NCBI GenBank assembly: GCA_963793275.1
Contig: CAWBZL010000003.1
Span: 1,054,001-1,118,000 of the forward strand
Reading direction: 5' to 3'
DNA length: 64,000 nt
Origin: Marinirhabdus sp963793275
GTDB lineage: Bacteria > Bacteroidota > Bacteroidia > Flavobacteriales > Flavobacteriaceae
Part shown: positions 45,017 through 54,726 of the stretch, one piece after another
Numbering within the stretch: the stretch's first letter is position 1
Layout: each line of letters starts with the position of its first letter
Translations under genes and position numbers: made by a program
The notes under the pieces: generated by a model
Told to the model about the DNA's origin: nothing
Seen by the model: only the letters and a program-made list of their open reading frames with translations
Database searches by the model: none

Positions 45017-46216
45017 GTGAAAAAAAACTTCCTAAAATACCAGGCACAAACAACTCCACACCCTTTAGCGATGGAGGTTTCACACGCCCTTGGAAGTTAT
45101 ATTTATGACACACAAGGGAATAAGCATTTAGATTTTGTTGCGGGTGTTTCGGCGTGTAGTTTGGGACATAGCCATCCAAGGGTTGTAAATGCTATAAAAG
45201 AGCAGGTAGAAAAATACCAACACGTAATGGTATATGGCGAGTATGTACAATCACCAGCTGTAAATCTTACTAAGCTATTAGCACAACACCTCCCCGATCC
45301 TTTAGAAACAACCTATCTGGTAAATAGTGGAGCCGAGGCTATAGATGGCGCTTTAAAGTTAGCGAGACGCGCTACAGGGCGTTCAGAGATTCTGTATGCG
45401 CATAACGCCTACCACGGCAATACGTTTGGAGCATTGAGTGTGATGGGCTACGAAGAGCGTAAAACCCCTTTTGGTCCGCTGTTACCAGATTGTTATCCTA
45501 TTCAGTTTAATTGCAAAACCTGTTTAGAACAAATTACAAAAAAGACTGCCGCGGTGCTACTGGAGACTATTCAGGGAGGTGCAGGGTTTATTCTTCCGCA
45601 GGATGGGTATCTTACAAAAGTGAAAGAGCGCTGTATGGAAGTTGGGGCACTGCTTATTCTGGATGAAATTCAGCCAGGATTTGGTCGCACGGGGAAACTC
45701 TTTGGCTTTGAGCATTTTAATGTAGTACCGGACATTGTGGTGCTAGGAAAAGGAATGGGTGGTGGTTTGCCCATTGGTGCCTTTACCGCTTCAAAAAAAT
45801 TAATGCATCTGTTAAGTGACAATCCAAAATTAGGACACATTACCACTTTTGGGGGGAATGCTGTGATCGCAGCTGCCGCTTTGGCTACACTTCAGGAAAT
45901 TACTGAAACCGAAATTATAGCACAAACCCTTCAGAAGGAAAAATTAATACGAGAACACCTTCAACATCCTTTAATTTCAGAAATACGTGGCAAAGGTTTA
46001 ATGTTGGCTGCATTTGTTGAAACGGGCGAACTGGCCACTGAAGTAATTATGCGGTGTAAAGACAAAAATCTCATCCTTTTTTGGCTACTTTTTGAACCTC
46101 GAGCTATACGTATAACGCCTCCACTCACTATTAGCAATGCCGAAATAATAGAAGGATGTGACATAATTACCGATGTTCTGAATGAACTTCAGAAAAATAA
46201 AAATTTATACAACTAA
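45017..46216 (+). CDS. Class III (acetylornithine/aspartate-type) aminotransferase
   Basis: 399 residues from GTG 45017. PLP-fold type I: DTQGNKHLDFVAGVSACSLGHSHP, the YLVNSGAEAIDGALKLAR phosphate/substrate region, ILDEIQPGFGRTGKLF and the Schiff-base Lys in VLGKGMGGGLPIGAF. The family includes acetylornithine and other omega-aminotransferases. No arg or other pathway genes are adjacent, so the substrate remains open. Preceded by a T9SS protein, followed by the TPR gene after ~130 nt. Confidence 0.92.
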   Translation: MKKNFLKYQAQTTPHPLAMEVSHALGSYIYDTQGNKHLDFVAGVSACSLGHSHPRVVNAIKEQVEKYQHVMVYGEYVQSPAVNLTKLLAQHLPDPLETTYLVNSGAEAIDGALKLARRATGRSEILYAHNAYHGNTFGALSVMGYEERKTPFGPLLPDCYPIQFNCKTCLEQITKKTAAVLLETIQGGAGFILPQDGYLTKVKERCMEVGALLILDEIQPGFGRTGKLFGFEHFNVVPDIVVLGKGMGGGLPIGAFTASKKLMHLLSDNPKLGHITTFGGNAVIAAAALATLQEITETEIIAQTLQKEKLIREHLQHPLISEIRGKGLMLAAFVETGELATEVIMRCKDKNLILFWLLFEPRAIRITPPLTISNAEIIEGCDIITDVLNELQKNKNLYN

Positions 46217-46344
46217 TTGGTTTTCAGTAAAATAAATTCAATAATAGCTGTTAATAAGCCTGTTAACAAGAATAACGGCACAACTATTGAAAACGATTAT
46301 ACATTGCTATCTTTAAAAAAGTAGTAATCGTTAAACCGTAGCTT

Positions 46345-47745
46345 ATGCCCTCTAATCATAACGAGTATAACAATTTTCCACTATCGCGTTTTGAATCTAT
46401 GTTGAAAACGAACGATGTTTATTTTTTCGATTCTGAAGAATTTGAAGAGATTATTCAGCATTACCTTGAAAATGGAAAAGTAGCCCTTGCAAAAAAAGCG
46501 ACCAAGCTTGGATTGGAGCAGCACCCTACTGCTACAAATTTAAAATTGTTTCAGATCGAAATGTTCATTTTTGAAAACGATTTAGAAACTGCGGAAACGC
46601 TTCTGGACAATTTGTACTTACTGGAACAGAATAATGAAGAAGTATATATTCAGAAAGCAAATATCTTTTCACGTCGTGACGATCACGAAAACGCCATTAA
46701 ACTTCTTAAAAAAGCACTGGAAATTACCGATGACGAGAGCGATGTGCTTTCTTTAATTGGGATGGAATATCTTTTTCTGGAAGATTACGACAATGCAAAG
46801 CAAAGTTTTATGCGTTGTTTAGAGCAGGACGAGTACGACTACTCTGCACTTTACAATATAATTTACTGTTTTGAATTTCTGGACCAATACGAGGCTGCCA
46901 TTGATTATCTAAACGATTTTCTGAATAAGAATCCGTATTGCGAAGTTGCCTGGCACCAGGTTGGAAAGATGTATTATATTTTAAAAGAATACAAAAAAGC
47001 GCTGGCAGCCTTCGATTTTGCCATTATTAGCGACGATCGTTTTATAGGAGCCTATCTTGAAAAAGGAAAAACTCTGGAACGATTAAAAAAATACGAAGAA
47101 GCCATTGAAAGTTATTCTATAACCCTTGGACTGGATGATCCCACTTCTTTTGCATTATTGCGAATTGGGAAATGCTATGACCGTCTTGGAGATACCGAAT
47201 TGGCATTACAGTTTTTTACAAAATGTGTGGAAGAAGATAGTCTTTTAGACAAAGGCTGGATTGCCATTACAGATAATTACTTAAAGGCTAAAAATTACGA
47301 AAAAGCACTCTATTATATTGAAAAAGCCATCAATATAGACGGTGAGAATGTACTCTACTGGAAGCGTTATGCACGTATTAATTTACGTTTACAACACCTG
47401 GAAGAAGCAGAACACGGATTTAGAAGAACTCTGGAGCTTGGCAATTACGAGCTGGAGACGTGGTTATCCCGTTGTGATTTACTTATAAAGTTGGGTGAAT
47501 TTAAAGCCGCTTCAAACAATCTGTTTCAGGCAACAGAGTTTTATCCGGAAAATGCAGAGATCGAGTTTAGACTTGCCGGATTATTTTACATTTTAAAAGA
47601 TACCAGAAAGGCGGAATTTCACTTAAAAAACGGATTAAAATTTAATCCGGAATTCCTGATCATTCTTGAGGAATTATTTCCTAAAGTGTATGTGAGAACC
47701 AAGGTGCGTCAAATTATTACCAAACACAAAAATACCTCGGTATAA
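46345..47745 (+). CDS. Cytoplasmic tetratricopeptide-repeat protein
   Basis: 466 residues without signal peptide or TM. At least nine TPR-like units of 34 residues are visible from ~50 to ~440 (for example YEAAIDYLNDFLNKNPYCEVAWHQVGKMYYI, YKKALAAFDFAIISDDRFIGAYLEKGKTL, YEKALYYIEKAINIDGENVLYWKRYARI). Such helical solenoids mediate protein interactions. The gene is 34 nt upstream of the DUF368 pair and aroE on the same strand. The partner is unknown. Confidence 0.9.
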   Translation: MPSNHNEYNNFPLSRFESMLKTNDVYFFDSEEFEEIIQHYLENGKVALAKKATKLGLEQHPTATNLKLFQIEMFIFENDLETAETLLDNLYLLEQNNEEVYIQKANIFSRRDDHENAIKLLKKALEITDDESDVLSLIGMEYLFLEDYDNAKQSFMRCLEQDEYDYSALYNIIYCFEFLDQYEAAIDYLNDFLNKNPYCEVAWHQVGKMYYILKEYKKALAAFDFAIISDDRFIGAYLEKGKTLERLKKYEEAIESYSITLGLDDPTSFALLRIGKCYDRLGDTELALQFFTKCVEEDSLLDKGWIAITDNYLKAKNYEKALYYIEKAINIDGENVLYWKRYARINLRLQHLEEAEHGFRRTLELGNYELETWLSRCDLLIKLGEFKAASNNLFQATEFYPENAEIEFRLAGLFYILKDTRKAEFHLKNGLKFNPEFLIILEELFPKVYVRTKVRQIITKHKNTSV

Positions 47746-47751
47746 TTTGTT

Positions 47752-47759
47752 TATTTTTG
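47752..47759 (+). promoter_or_regulatory. -7 element (TATTTTTG) before the first DUF368 gene
   Basis: Exact TAnnTTTG match, 20 nt before the ATG at 47780, directly after the TPR gene. No -33 TTG at the usual spacing. Confidence 0.35.
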
Positions 47760-47779
47760 GTGAACCTTAATCCATTCCC

Positions 47780-48752
47780 ATGCCATCAAGATCTTTTTTA
47801 CAATATGTAGTTATCACTGCAAAAGGCCTTGCTATGGGGGCAGCAGATGTTGTTCCCGGTGTTTCTGGAGGTACCATTGCCTTTATTGCAGGAATCTATG
47901 AAGAACTTATAGAGACTATTCACAAACTGGATCTCGGTTTTTTTAGAATTTGGAAAAAAGACGGCTTTAAAACTGCCTGGACTGCCTATAATCTCTCTTT
48001 CTTAGTAGCACTTTTTTCCGGAGTTTTTATAAGCATAATTTCATTGGCGAAAGCAATTACCTGGCTCCTTGCCGAGCACCCTATCCTGGTCTGGTCCGTT
48101 CTTTTTTGGACTTGTTGTGGCCAGTATACTTTACATTGGCAAGCAAATAAAAATATGGAATATAAAAGTTATTCTCGCTTTGGTAGTAGCTGCTGGAATT
48201 GCTTATGCGATCACGTTGGCAAAACCAATTAGCGATATAGAAAGTATTTGGTTTCTCTTTTTAGCAGGATTTGTTGCTATTATAGCGATGATCTTGCCAG
48301 GTGTGAGTGGCGCATTTATTTTACTTTTATTAGGAGCTTACACATCAATAATTGGAACTTTATCGCAATTGGGCGATGGGTTAACCAACCTCGATGGAGA
48401 TGTATTCTTATCGGCATTTGGTAAATTAATGGTTTTTGCGGCTGGTGCTATTGTTGGTTTAAAAGCTTTTTCGCGGGTACTAAACTACATGTTTAAAAAT
48501 TTTAAGAATATAACACTCGCTGTATTAACAGGCTTTATGATTGGTGCTCTTAATAAAATTTGGCCGTGGAAGGAAGTTTTACAATACCGAACGAACCACG
48601 CAGGCGAAGAAATTCCATTTCTGGAAAAGAGTATACTTCCCAATAATTTTGATGGCGACCCACAACTTCTCTTAGCTATTGTATTTATGGTCGTTGGCTT
48701 TTTGACTATCTTTATCATGGAACGCTTTGCTACTTCCAAAAAAGAAAGTTAA
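47780..48752 (+). pseudogene. DUF368 membrane protein, first of a tandem pair, interrupted by an indel
   Basis: The 5' frame (47780 on) encodes KGLAMGAADVVPGVSGGTIAFIAGIYEELI and reaches HPILVWS; the 3' frame (from ~48100) resumes FGLVVASILYIGK and continues through ILPGVSGAFILLLLGAY to 48752. Removing one T from the T6 run at 48101-48106 gives WSVLFGLVVASILYIGK, which matches the paralogue's WSAFFGMIIGSIYFIAK column for column. The corrected protein has ~323 residues and about eight TM segments with two MGAA-PGVSGG/ILPGVSGAF half-repeats typical of DUF368 (VtcD/PopT-like group), recently linked to flipping of undecaprenyl or C55 phosphate carriers in related families. A homopolymer indel suggests a sequencing error. 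Confidence 0.85.
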
Positions 48753-49778
48753 TGCAACAAACCCGAACCTTTTCAGACAAAGTATGGCTGGTCACTTAAA
48801 GGCTTATTTATGGGAGCTGCCAATAAAGTTCCGGGAGTTTCTGGTGGTGTTGTTGCATTTGTAGCAGGATTTTATGAAGAATTTATTTACTCTCTTCAAA
48901 AAGTAAACCGGAAGGCCTTTGGGCTGCTTATTAATGGTCGCTTCAGGAGTTTTTTTCGGTATATAAATGGCCGCTTTTTGGGATTGCTCATTCTGGGAAT
49001 GGTGATTAGCTATTTTAGTGTTTCAAAAATTCTGGACTATTTAATAGAAAACTACGAATTATTTGTATGGAGTGCCTTCTTCGGGATGATCATTGGCTCT
49101 ATTTATTTTATTGCTAAAGACTTTGGTGAATGGAACCGAAAATACATTGCATATCTCTTATGCGGTATTATAGCCGGGGTGAGTATAAGTTTTCTGGAAC
49201 CCGCCAGAGAGAACAGCAATCTTATTTTTGTTTTTTTCTGCGGAATCATAAGCGTCTCCGGAATGACACTGCCGGGGCTTTCAGGCTCTTTTATCTTAAT
49301 ATTACTAGGCAACTATGTTTTATTACTGGTAGACTCGGTAAATGCGCTTTTCGATACGTTTTCAGATCTGGTGCAGGGTGATACCAGTTTTATGTCGGAT
49401 ACCGAACGCATCCAGATGTTAAAGATTCTGGCCGTTTTTACACTAGGATCTCTTGCGGGTTTAGTGTCTTTATCGCACGTACTTGGATATGTCTTAAAAC
49501 ACTTTAAAAAAGCTACTTATGCCGTAATTATTGGTTTTATAGCAGGTTCTCTGGGTGTTGTCTGGCCCTGGAAAACAAAACAGGTTGACTATGATAACTA
49601 CGGAAATATAAAAGTTGACGCTAACGGTAACGAGATCATTAAAGGATACGATAGATACTGGCCGTCAGAGTTTTCTTTCGAAACGTTCTGGGCAATCCTT
49701 TTTATATTTGTAGGTATAGCGGTTGTTTTAAGTTTGGACGTTTACCATAAAAATAAAAATTCCCCGGCAAATGGCTAA
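48752..49778 (+). CDS. DUF368 membrane protein, second of a tandem pair, with a 5' frameshift
   Basis: The open frame 48810-49778 (322 residues) starts at MGAANKVPGVSGGVVAFVAGFYEEF, which is internal to the family. The ATG at 48752, overlapping the upstream stop (TAATG), encodes MQQTRTFSDKVWLVT in a different frame and stops at once. A net +1 or -2 change within 48794-48800 (ACTTAAA) joins it to KGLFMGAAN. The rest is intact, with about eight TM segments and the second half-repeat MTLPGLSGSFILILLGNY. Paralogue of the gene before it; overlaps aroE by 8 nt. If the frameshift is real, the protein would start at 48810 and lack its first helix. Confidence 0.82.
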
Positions 49779-50502
49779 ATTCGGATTAGTAGGTAAAAAT
49801 ATTGGGTACTCTTTTTCTAAAACATTTTTTTCTATAAAATTTGAAAATGAGGCCTTACCTCACTCCTATCACAATTATGACTTGCCTTGCATCGAAAATT
49901 TTGAAGATTTTATTGCTAAAAATCCAGAGATAAAGGGAATGAATATAACCATTCCGTACAAGGAAGAAATTATACCTCACTTATTTAATCTGGATAGTGA
50001 ATCAAGAAAAATTGGTGCTGTTAATACTATAAAGTTCAGGAAAGACGGAAAGCTAATTGGCTACAATACAGATCACTATGGCTTTGCTACGGCATTAGCT
50101 GATTTTCTTCCGATAAAAGAAAAAAAAGCACTTGTATTAGGAACCGGCGGCGCTTCTAAGGCTATTAAGTATGTACTGGAAGCTATGGATTTTAAATACC
50201 ATTCGGTTTCCAGGCAATCCAGCGATATTACTATTAGCTATCAGGAGCTCACTAAAGAATTGGTTGAAAGTCACTACTTAATTATAAATTGCACACCGCT
50301 GGGAACAGCTCCAAATACGCAGGAAGTACCTAATATCCCATTTAAGTATGTTGGCCAGAACCATGTTTTGTTCGATTTAATCTACAATCCAAGGGAAACT
50401 GAATTTATGAAACGTGGAAAAGCCAATGGTGCCAGGGTAAGTAATGGTTTTACTATGCTAAAACACCAGGCACTTAAATCCTGGGCCATCTGGAATAGCT
50501 AA
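49771..50502 (+). CDS. aroE: Shikimate dehydrogenase family protein
   Basis: 243 residues, slightly short for AroE (usual ~270). Substrate site: NIGYSFSKTFF and MNITIPYKEEI with the catalytic Lys, then NTDHYGFATAL with the conserved Asp. Dinucleotide site: LVLGTGGASKAI. C-terminal NGFTMLKHQALKSWAIW is typical. It reduces 3-dehydroshikimate with NADPH for aromatic amino-acid synthesis. Overlaps the upstream DUF368 gene by 8 nt. True AroE versus a YdiB-like variant cannot be separated here, but the Lys-Asp pair supports activity. Confidence 0.93.
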   Translation: MAKFGLVGKNIGYSFSKTFFSIKFENEALPHSYHNYDLPCIENFEDFIAKNPEIKGMNITIPYKEEIIPHLFNLDSESRKIGAVNTIKFRKDGKLIGYNTDHYGFATALADFLPIKEKKALVLGTGGASKAIKYVLEAMDFKYHSVSRQSSDITISYQELTKELVESHYLIINCTPLGTAPNTQEVPNIPFKYVGQNHVLFDLIYNPRETEFMKRGKANGARVSNGFTMLKHQALKSWAIWNS

Positions 50503-50600
50503 CATATATCCCTTTTTCAAAATAAAGCGAACCGCTTTGTGGTTTCTATTGTTGTTAGTATCTTGAACGCTCATATTTACGAACCCTAACATTGAAACAA

Positions 50601-52787
50601 ATGTCCGACGAAAAATCACAACAAAAGGAAAATCCGACTCCGGAAAAAGATGCTATTGAGAAAGCAATGGTAGAAGAATCTGAAAACAATTCTGAAACAA
50701 CTTCTGAAAATTCAGATACCGAAGATTCTGAAAATCTGGTAGCATCTGCCATTGTTGAAACTGCTGAAAACAATTCAGAAAAAGACAAAAATGAAAAGGA
50801 GATAGCGGATACTTCAGCTGAAATTTCAGCGGAAAAAGGAGCTAAAAACGTTGAAAATAATTCAACTGACACTTTAAAAGAAGCTTCAGAAGAAACTGAA
50901 AATGAAAATGATAACAAAAAGGAGTCTGAACTTTCAGAAAATTATGAAACTTCAGCCCCTTCAACTTCAGAAGTACAAGAAAAAGAGGAAGCAAACGTAG
51001 GAGAAGATGCAGAGGATGAAGATGAAATAGCCTCCAGTGATGAAGAAGAAAAAGACGAGGAAGAGGACGAAATAGATTATAGTTCACTTTCCAAAAAAGA
51101 ACTTATAGCAGCATTTTCGAAATTATTGAAGGAGAAACCTGTTCAGGAAATAAAGAAAGAAGCCGAAGAAATTAAAACAGAGTTTAACGCAAAATTTGCC
51201 GAAGAACTGGAAGAAAAGAAAGAGGAATTTCTTGCCGAAGGGGGAAATATTATAGATTTTCACTACTCCACTCCTATCAAGAAAGAATTTAACTCCTTAT
51301 ATTTTGAATATAAAGAGAAAAGAAACAACCATTATAAAAATTTAAAAAAAGACTTACAGTCTAATCTGGCAAAACGTGAAGAATTAATTGAAGAATTAAA
51401 AGGGTTGCTTACTACCGAGGAAAACATAAACACAACCTATAAACATTTTAAGGATATCCAGGAACGTTGGCATACAGCCGGCGCTATTCCTCGTGATAAG
51501 TACAATCTTACCTGGAATACGTACCATCACCACGTAGAAAATTTTTACGATTTCCTGCATTTAAACAGAGAGTTTCGCGATCTGGATTTTAAACATAACC
51601 TGAACCAGAAGCTTAAAATTATAATTAGAGCTGAAGAGTTACAACAGGAACCAGATATAAATAAGGCCTTTCGTGAGTTACAGATGCTTCATAAAATGTG
51701 GAAGGAAGAAATTGGACCCGTTGCTAAGGAGTACAGAGATGATGTTTGGGATAAATTTAGTGAAGCTACAAAGGTTATCCACGACAAGCGCCAGGCACTT
51801 CAGGAAGAACTGGACAAGAAGTATGAAGCCAATTACGAGGCTAAAAAGGAACTGGTTGCACAAATAGAAACATATAAAGATAAAGCAAAGCCTAATCACA
51901 GCTCCTGGCAGCACGCTATGAAAAAAGTGCAGGAATTACGCGACGTATATTTTGCCACCGGAAAAGTTCCCAGAAACAAGAACAAAGAGATCTGGAATGC
52001 ATTTAAAAATGCTACTCGTGATTTTAACAAGGCAAAAAATAACTTTTATAAAGACCAGAAAAAAGAGCAATATGCCAATCTGGAGAAAAAGCGGGAGCTT
52101 ATCAAAACTGCTAACGAATATAAGGATAGCGAAGATTTTGAAAAGATAACGCCGCTAATGAAGAAGATACAGGCAGATTGGAAGACCATTGGACACGTTC
52201 CAAGAAAAGACAGCGATAAAATTTGGAAAGAGTTTAAAGTAGCCTGTAATTATTATTTTGACAGGATACACGCCAAAAAGAATGAAGCGAGCCAGGAAGA
52301 AGAAGAAAACCTGGTAAAAAAATTAGCCTTGCTGGAAACAATTAAGGCAACCGAAATTACTGGCGACCATAAAGCAGATTTGGCCACTATTAAAAATTCT
52401 ATAAAAGATTGGAAGAATATTGGACGTGTTCCTTATAAGAAAAAGAACATAGAACAGGACTTTAATAAGGTGCTGGATGGACTTTTCAAAAAACTGGATC
52501 TTGGTAAAAACGAAGCCGAACTTATTAAGTATGAGAATAGAGTAAGCTCTATGGTTTCTCAGGAAGATGAGCGGAAATTAAAAAATGAGCATTTTTTCCT
52601 ATCTAAAAAGGTAGATGAAGTAAAAGCCGAAATCAACCAATTAGAGAACAATCTTGGGTTCTTCCAACATGTGCCAGACGATAACCCAATGGTAGTAGAG
52701 GTTCATAAAAATATCGCTCGCCAGAAGGAACAGTTGGAAGTTTGGAAAAAGAAACTTAGCAAGATAAAATCTGCCCGTAGTAATTAA
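50601..52787 (+). CDS. DUF349 helical-repeat protein with long acidic N-terminus
   Basis: 728 residues from the ATG at 50601. Residues 1-~155 are low complexity (Glu/Ser/Asn/Asp-rich, no hydrophobic core). The remainder is helical, with at least five DUF349 units, each ending with a pattern like W..AGAIPRDKYN-WNTYHHHVENFYDFL, WKTIGHVPRKDSDKIWKEFKVACNYYFD or WKNIGRVPYKKKNIEQDF. Proposed to be RNA- or ribosome-associated in some bacteria, but this protein's function is not established. It overlaps the methyltransferase start (TAATG), indicating coupling. Confidence 0.92.
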   Translation: MSDEKSQQKENPTPEKDAIEKAMVEESENNSETTSENSDTEDSENLVASAIVETAENNSEKDKNEKEIADTSAEISAEKGAKNVENNSTDTLKEASEETENENDNKKESELSENYETSAPSTSEVQEKEEANVGEDAEDEDEIASSDEEEKDEEEDEIDYSSLSKKELIAAFSKLLKEKPVQEIKKEAEEIKTEFNAKFAEELEEKKEEFLAEGGNIIDFHYSTPIKKEFNSLYFEYKEKRNNHYKNLKKDLQSNLAKREELIEELKGLLTTEENINTTYKHFKDIQERWHTAGAIPRDKYNLTWNTYHHHVENFYDFLHLNREFRDLDFKHNLNQKLKIIIRAEELQQEPDINKAFRELQMLHKMWKEEIGPVAKEYRDDVWDKFSEATKVIHDKRQALQEELDKKYEANYEAKKELVAQIETYKDKAKPNHSSWQHAMKKVQELRDVYFATGKVPRNKNKEIWNAFKNATRDFNKAKNNFYKDQKKEQYANLEKKRELIKTANEYKDSEDFEKITPLMKKIQADWKTIGHVPRKDSDKIWKEFKVACNYYFDRIHAKKNEASQEEEENLVKKLALLETIKATEITGDHKADLATIKNSIKDWKNIGRVPYKKKNIEQDFNKVLDGLFKKLDLGKNEAELIKYENRVSSMVSQEDERKLKNEHFFLSKKVDEVKAEINQLENNLGFFQHVPDDNPMVVEVHKNIARQKEQLEVWKKKLSKIKSARSN

Positions 52788-53422
52788 TGATGCCTTCCTG
52801 CGTACTATGCGGCAGTCCGTCAACTTCGGAATATTTTAAGGACGAGAAACACTTTTTTTTAGTTTGTAGAGATTGTACGACGGTCTTTAGGCATCCTGAA
52901 AACAGGGTTTCTCTTTCTGCTGAAAAGGAACGTTACCTTGCACACCACAACAACGTAGAGGATGCAGGATATCAAAACTTTGTAAAACCATTGGTAGAAC
53001 TGGTTTCGGATACCTTTCCTACCACGGCTTCAGGATTGGACTTTGGTGCGGGCACCGGACCTGTAGCTGCAAAGCTGCTACTTGATGAAGGCTTTTCTAT
53101 TGCACTATATGATCCTTTCTTTCATCCGGACGCATCAGTTCTTAACACAACATACGACTTTATTATTTGCTGCGAAGTGATAGAGCATTTCCACGAGCCT
53201 TTAAAAGAATTTAAACTGCTTAGAAGCCTTTTAAAACCAAATGGCAAGCTATTTTGTATGACAAATCCCTGGAACGGAAATCCTGAAGAATTTTCGACAT
53301 GGTGGTATAAAAATGACAGTACCCATACCCTATTCTACAATGCTACAAATTTGAGTTTTCTACAGAAAACCTGTAATTTTAAGCATATTTCTATGGATAG
53401 AAATATAATAGAAATAAGCTAA
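52787..53422 (+). CDS. Class I SAM-dependent methyltransferase with N-terminal CxxC motifs
   Basis: 211 residues; start at ATG 52787 (or 52790). Residues 5-31 hold CVLCG...CRDC, a likely zinc ribbon, as in methyltransferase types that modify small molecules or sugars. The Rossmann motif is LDFGAGTGPVAAKLL (~79) followed by FIICCEVIEHFHEPLKEFK and KPNGKLFCMTNP. Substrate unknown. Translationally coupled to the DUF349 gene. Confidence 0.9.
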   Translation: MMPSCVLCGSPSTSEYFKDEKHFFLVCRDCTTVFRHPENRVSLSAEKERYLAHHNNVEDAGYQNFVKPLVELVSDTFPTTASGLDFGAGTGPVAAKLLLDEGFSIALYDPFFHPDASVLNTTYDFIICCEVIEHFHEPLKEFKLLRSLLKPNGKLFCMTNPWNGNPEEFSTWWYKNDSTHTLFYNATNLSFLQKTCNFKHISMDRNIIEIS

Positions 53423-53458
53423 GTAATTCTTTTATAATAAATTAGGGAGCAGTGACTC

Positions 53459-54031
53459 ATGGAAGAAAGACCGACATTATATTTTCCGAGAGATGTAGAA
53501 TGGCGCGAGTGGCTACACCTACATCATCAACAACATCCCAACGGTGTATATTTAATTTTTTACAAACTGGAAACCAATGTACCTACAATGCGTTGGGAAG
53601 AAGCTGTAAAAGTAGCGTTGTGTTATGGCTGGATAGACAGCACCGTAAAATCTTTAGGGAAAGGCAAAAGACAGCAATACTTTTGCCCCAGAAATCCAAA
53701 AAGCACCTGGAGTAAGCTAAATAAAACCTATATAGAAGAGCTGGAGCCCCGGGGATTGCTTCACGATAGTGGTTGGAATATGATTAATTTAGCCAAAGAA
53801 ACCGGTACCTGGACTGCCATGAACGCTGTTGAAAACTTAGAAATTCCAGACGATCTCAAAAAAGCATTTGATGGTAACCCGAAAGCTTATACGAACTATA
53901 AAAACTTTAGTCCCAGTTATCGTAAAAATTATTTAAGTTGGCTAAATAGTGGTAAAAGACAGGCTACAAGGGATAAACGCATTCTGGAAATTATAAAACT
54001 TTGCGAAAACGATATAAAAAGCAGACCATAG
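53459..54031 (+). CDS. YdeI/OmpD-associated (OmdA) family protein
   Basis: 190 residues, no signal peptide. The N-terminal half (LYFPRDVEWREWLHLHHQ, VYLIFYKL, EEAVKVALCYGWIDSTVKSL, YFCPRNPKSTWSKLNK) matches the bacteriocin-protection OmdA/YdeI family. The C-terminal part (IPDDLKKAFDGNPKAYTNYKNFSPSYRKNYLSWLNSGKRQATRDKRI) is the usual helical tail. Molecular function is unclear. Convergent with the TlpA gene, only 2 nt between stops. Confidence 0.92.
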   Translation: MEERPTLYFPRDVEWREWLHLHHQQHPNGVYLIFYKLETNVPTMRWEEAVKVALCYGWIDSTVKSLGKGKRQQYFCPRNPKSTWSKLNKTYIEELEPRGLLHDSGWNMINLAKETGTWTAMNAVENLEIPDDLKKAFDGNPKAYTNYKNFSPSYRKNYLSWLNSGKRQATRDKRILEIIKLCENDIKSRP

Positions 54032-54033
54032 CA

Positions 54034-54597
54034 CTACTCTGCTAACAATCCGTCAATAACCTGGTGAACAGCATCACTATTCCAGTTTGCAGCGCCTTTT
54101 TTATTCATAACTATTTTTCCGCTTTTTGAAATGAGGTACGTAGTTGGAAATGAATTTGTTTCTAATTCGGCCGGGAATGTTCCTGTTGCTTTGTACACTG
54201 GGATTGTATATCCTTTTTTATCCATAAACCGCTGTATCGTTTCGGTATTTTCCAACGAAACAAAATAGAAAGCTACTTCAGAATTATATGTATCGTATAA
54301 AGATTGCATAGATGGCATTTCAGCCAGACACGGTGGACACCAGGTAGCCCATACATTTACGAGGGATACGTTTCCCTTCGCTGAAGAGAAATCGGTTATA
54401 GTACCATTTAAATCCTCCAGTTTCCAGGTGTAATTTGAAACAGATTCCTGGTCTTCCGCCGAAATTTCAGAAGGACTAAACGCTATAAGCCTATTAAAAA
54501 ACACTTTAATTGGAGTGCCGGTTTGTGGTATAAATAGCACTACTATCAAGGCTAATAATAATAGTGTATTCCAGTTTTTTCTAAAGAAGGCCATCAT
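54034..54597 (-). CDS. TlpA-family thiol-disulfide reductase, membrane anchored
   Basis: 187 residues. An N-terminal TM (LLLLALIVVLFIPQTG, ~13-28) anchors a periplasmic thioredoxin domain with VNVWATWCPPCLAEMP (CPPC, ~95-98) and TNSFPTTYLISKSG at the cis-Pro site. No N-terminal DUF4369 domain, unlike the lipoprotein at 12925. Possibly keeps cytochrome or other envelope thiols reduced. Two start codons (54597 and 54594) are equally possible. Confidence 0.92.
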   Translation of the reverse strand: MMAFFRKNWNTLLLLALIVVLFIPQTGTPIKVFFNRLIAFSPSEISAEDQESVSNYTWKLEDLNGTITDFSSAKGNVSLVNVWATWCPPCLAEMPSMQSLYDTYNSEVAFYFVSLENTETIQRFMDKKGYTIPVYKATGTFPAELETNSFPTTYLISKSGKIVMNKKGAANWNSDAVHQVIDGLLAE

Positions 54598-54726
54598 AAG
54601 CGAATATATTGAAATGTAAAAAATTTACTACTACAATTATAATATGATTAAGTGAAAATTTAACATATTGAAATTTGCATTATTTATTAAATTTATGTTA
54701 ATTGTTCTCAAAATGAGAATATTTAT

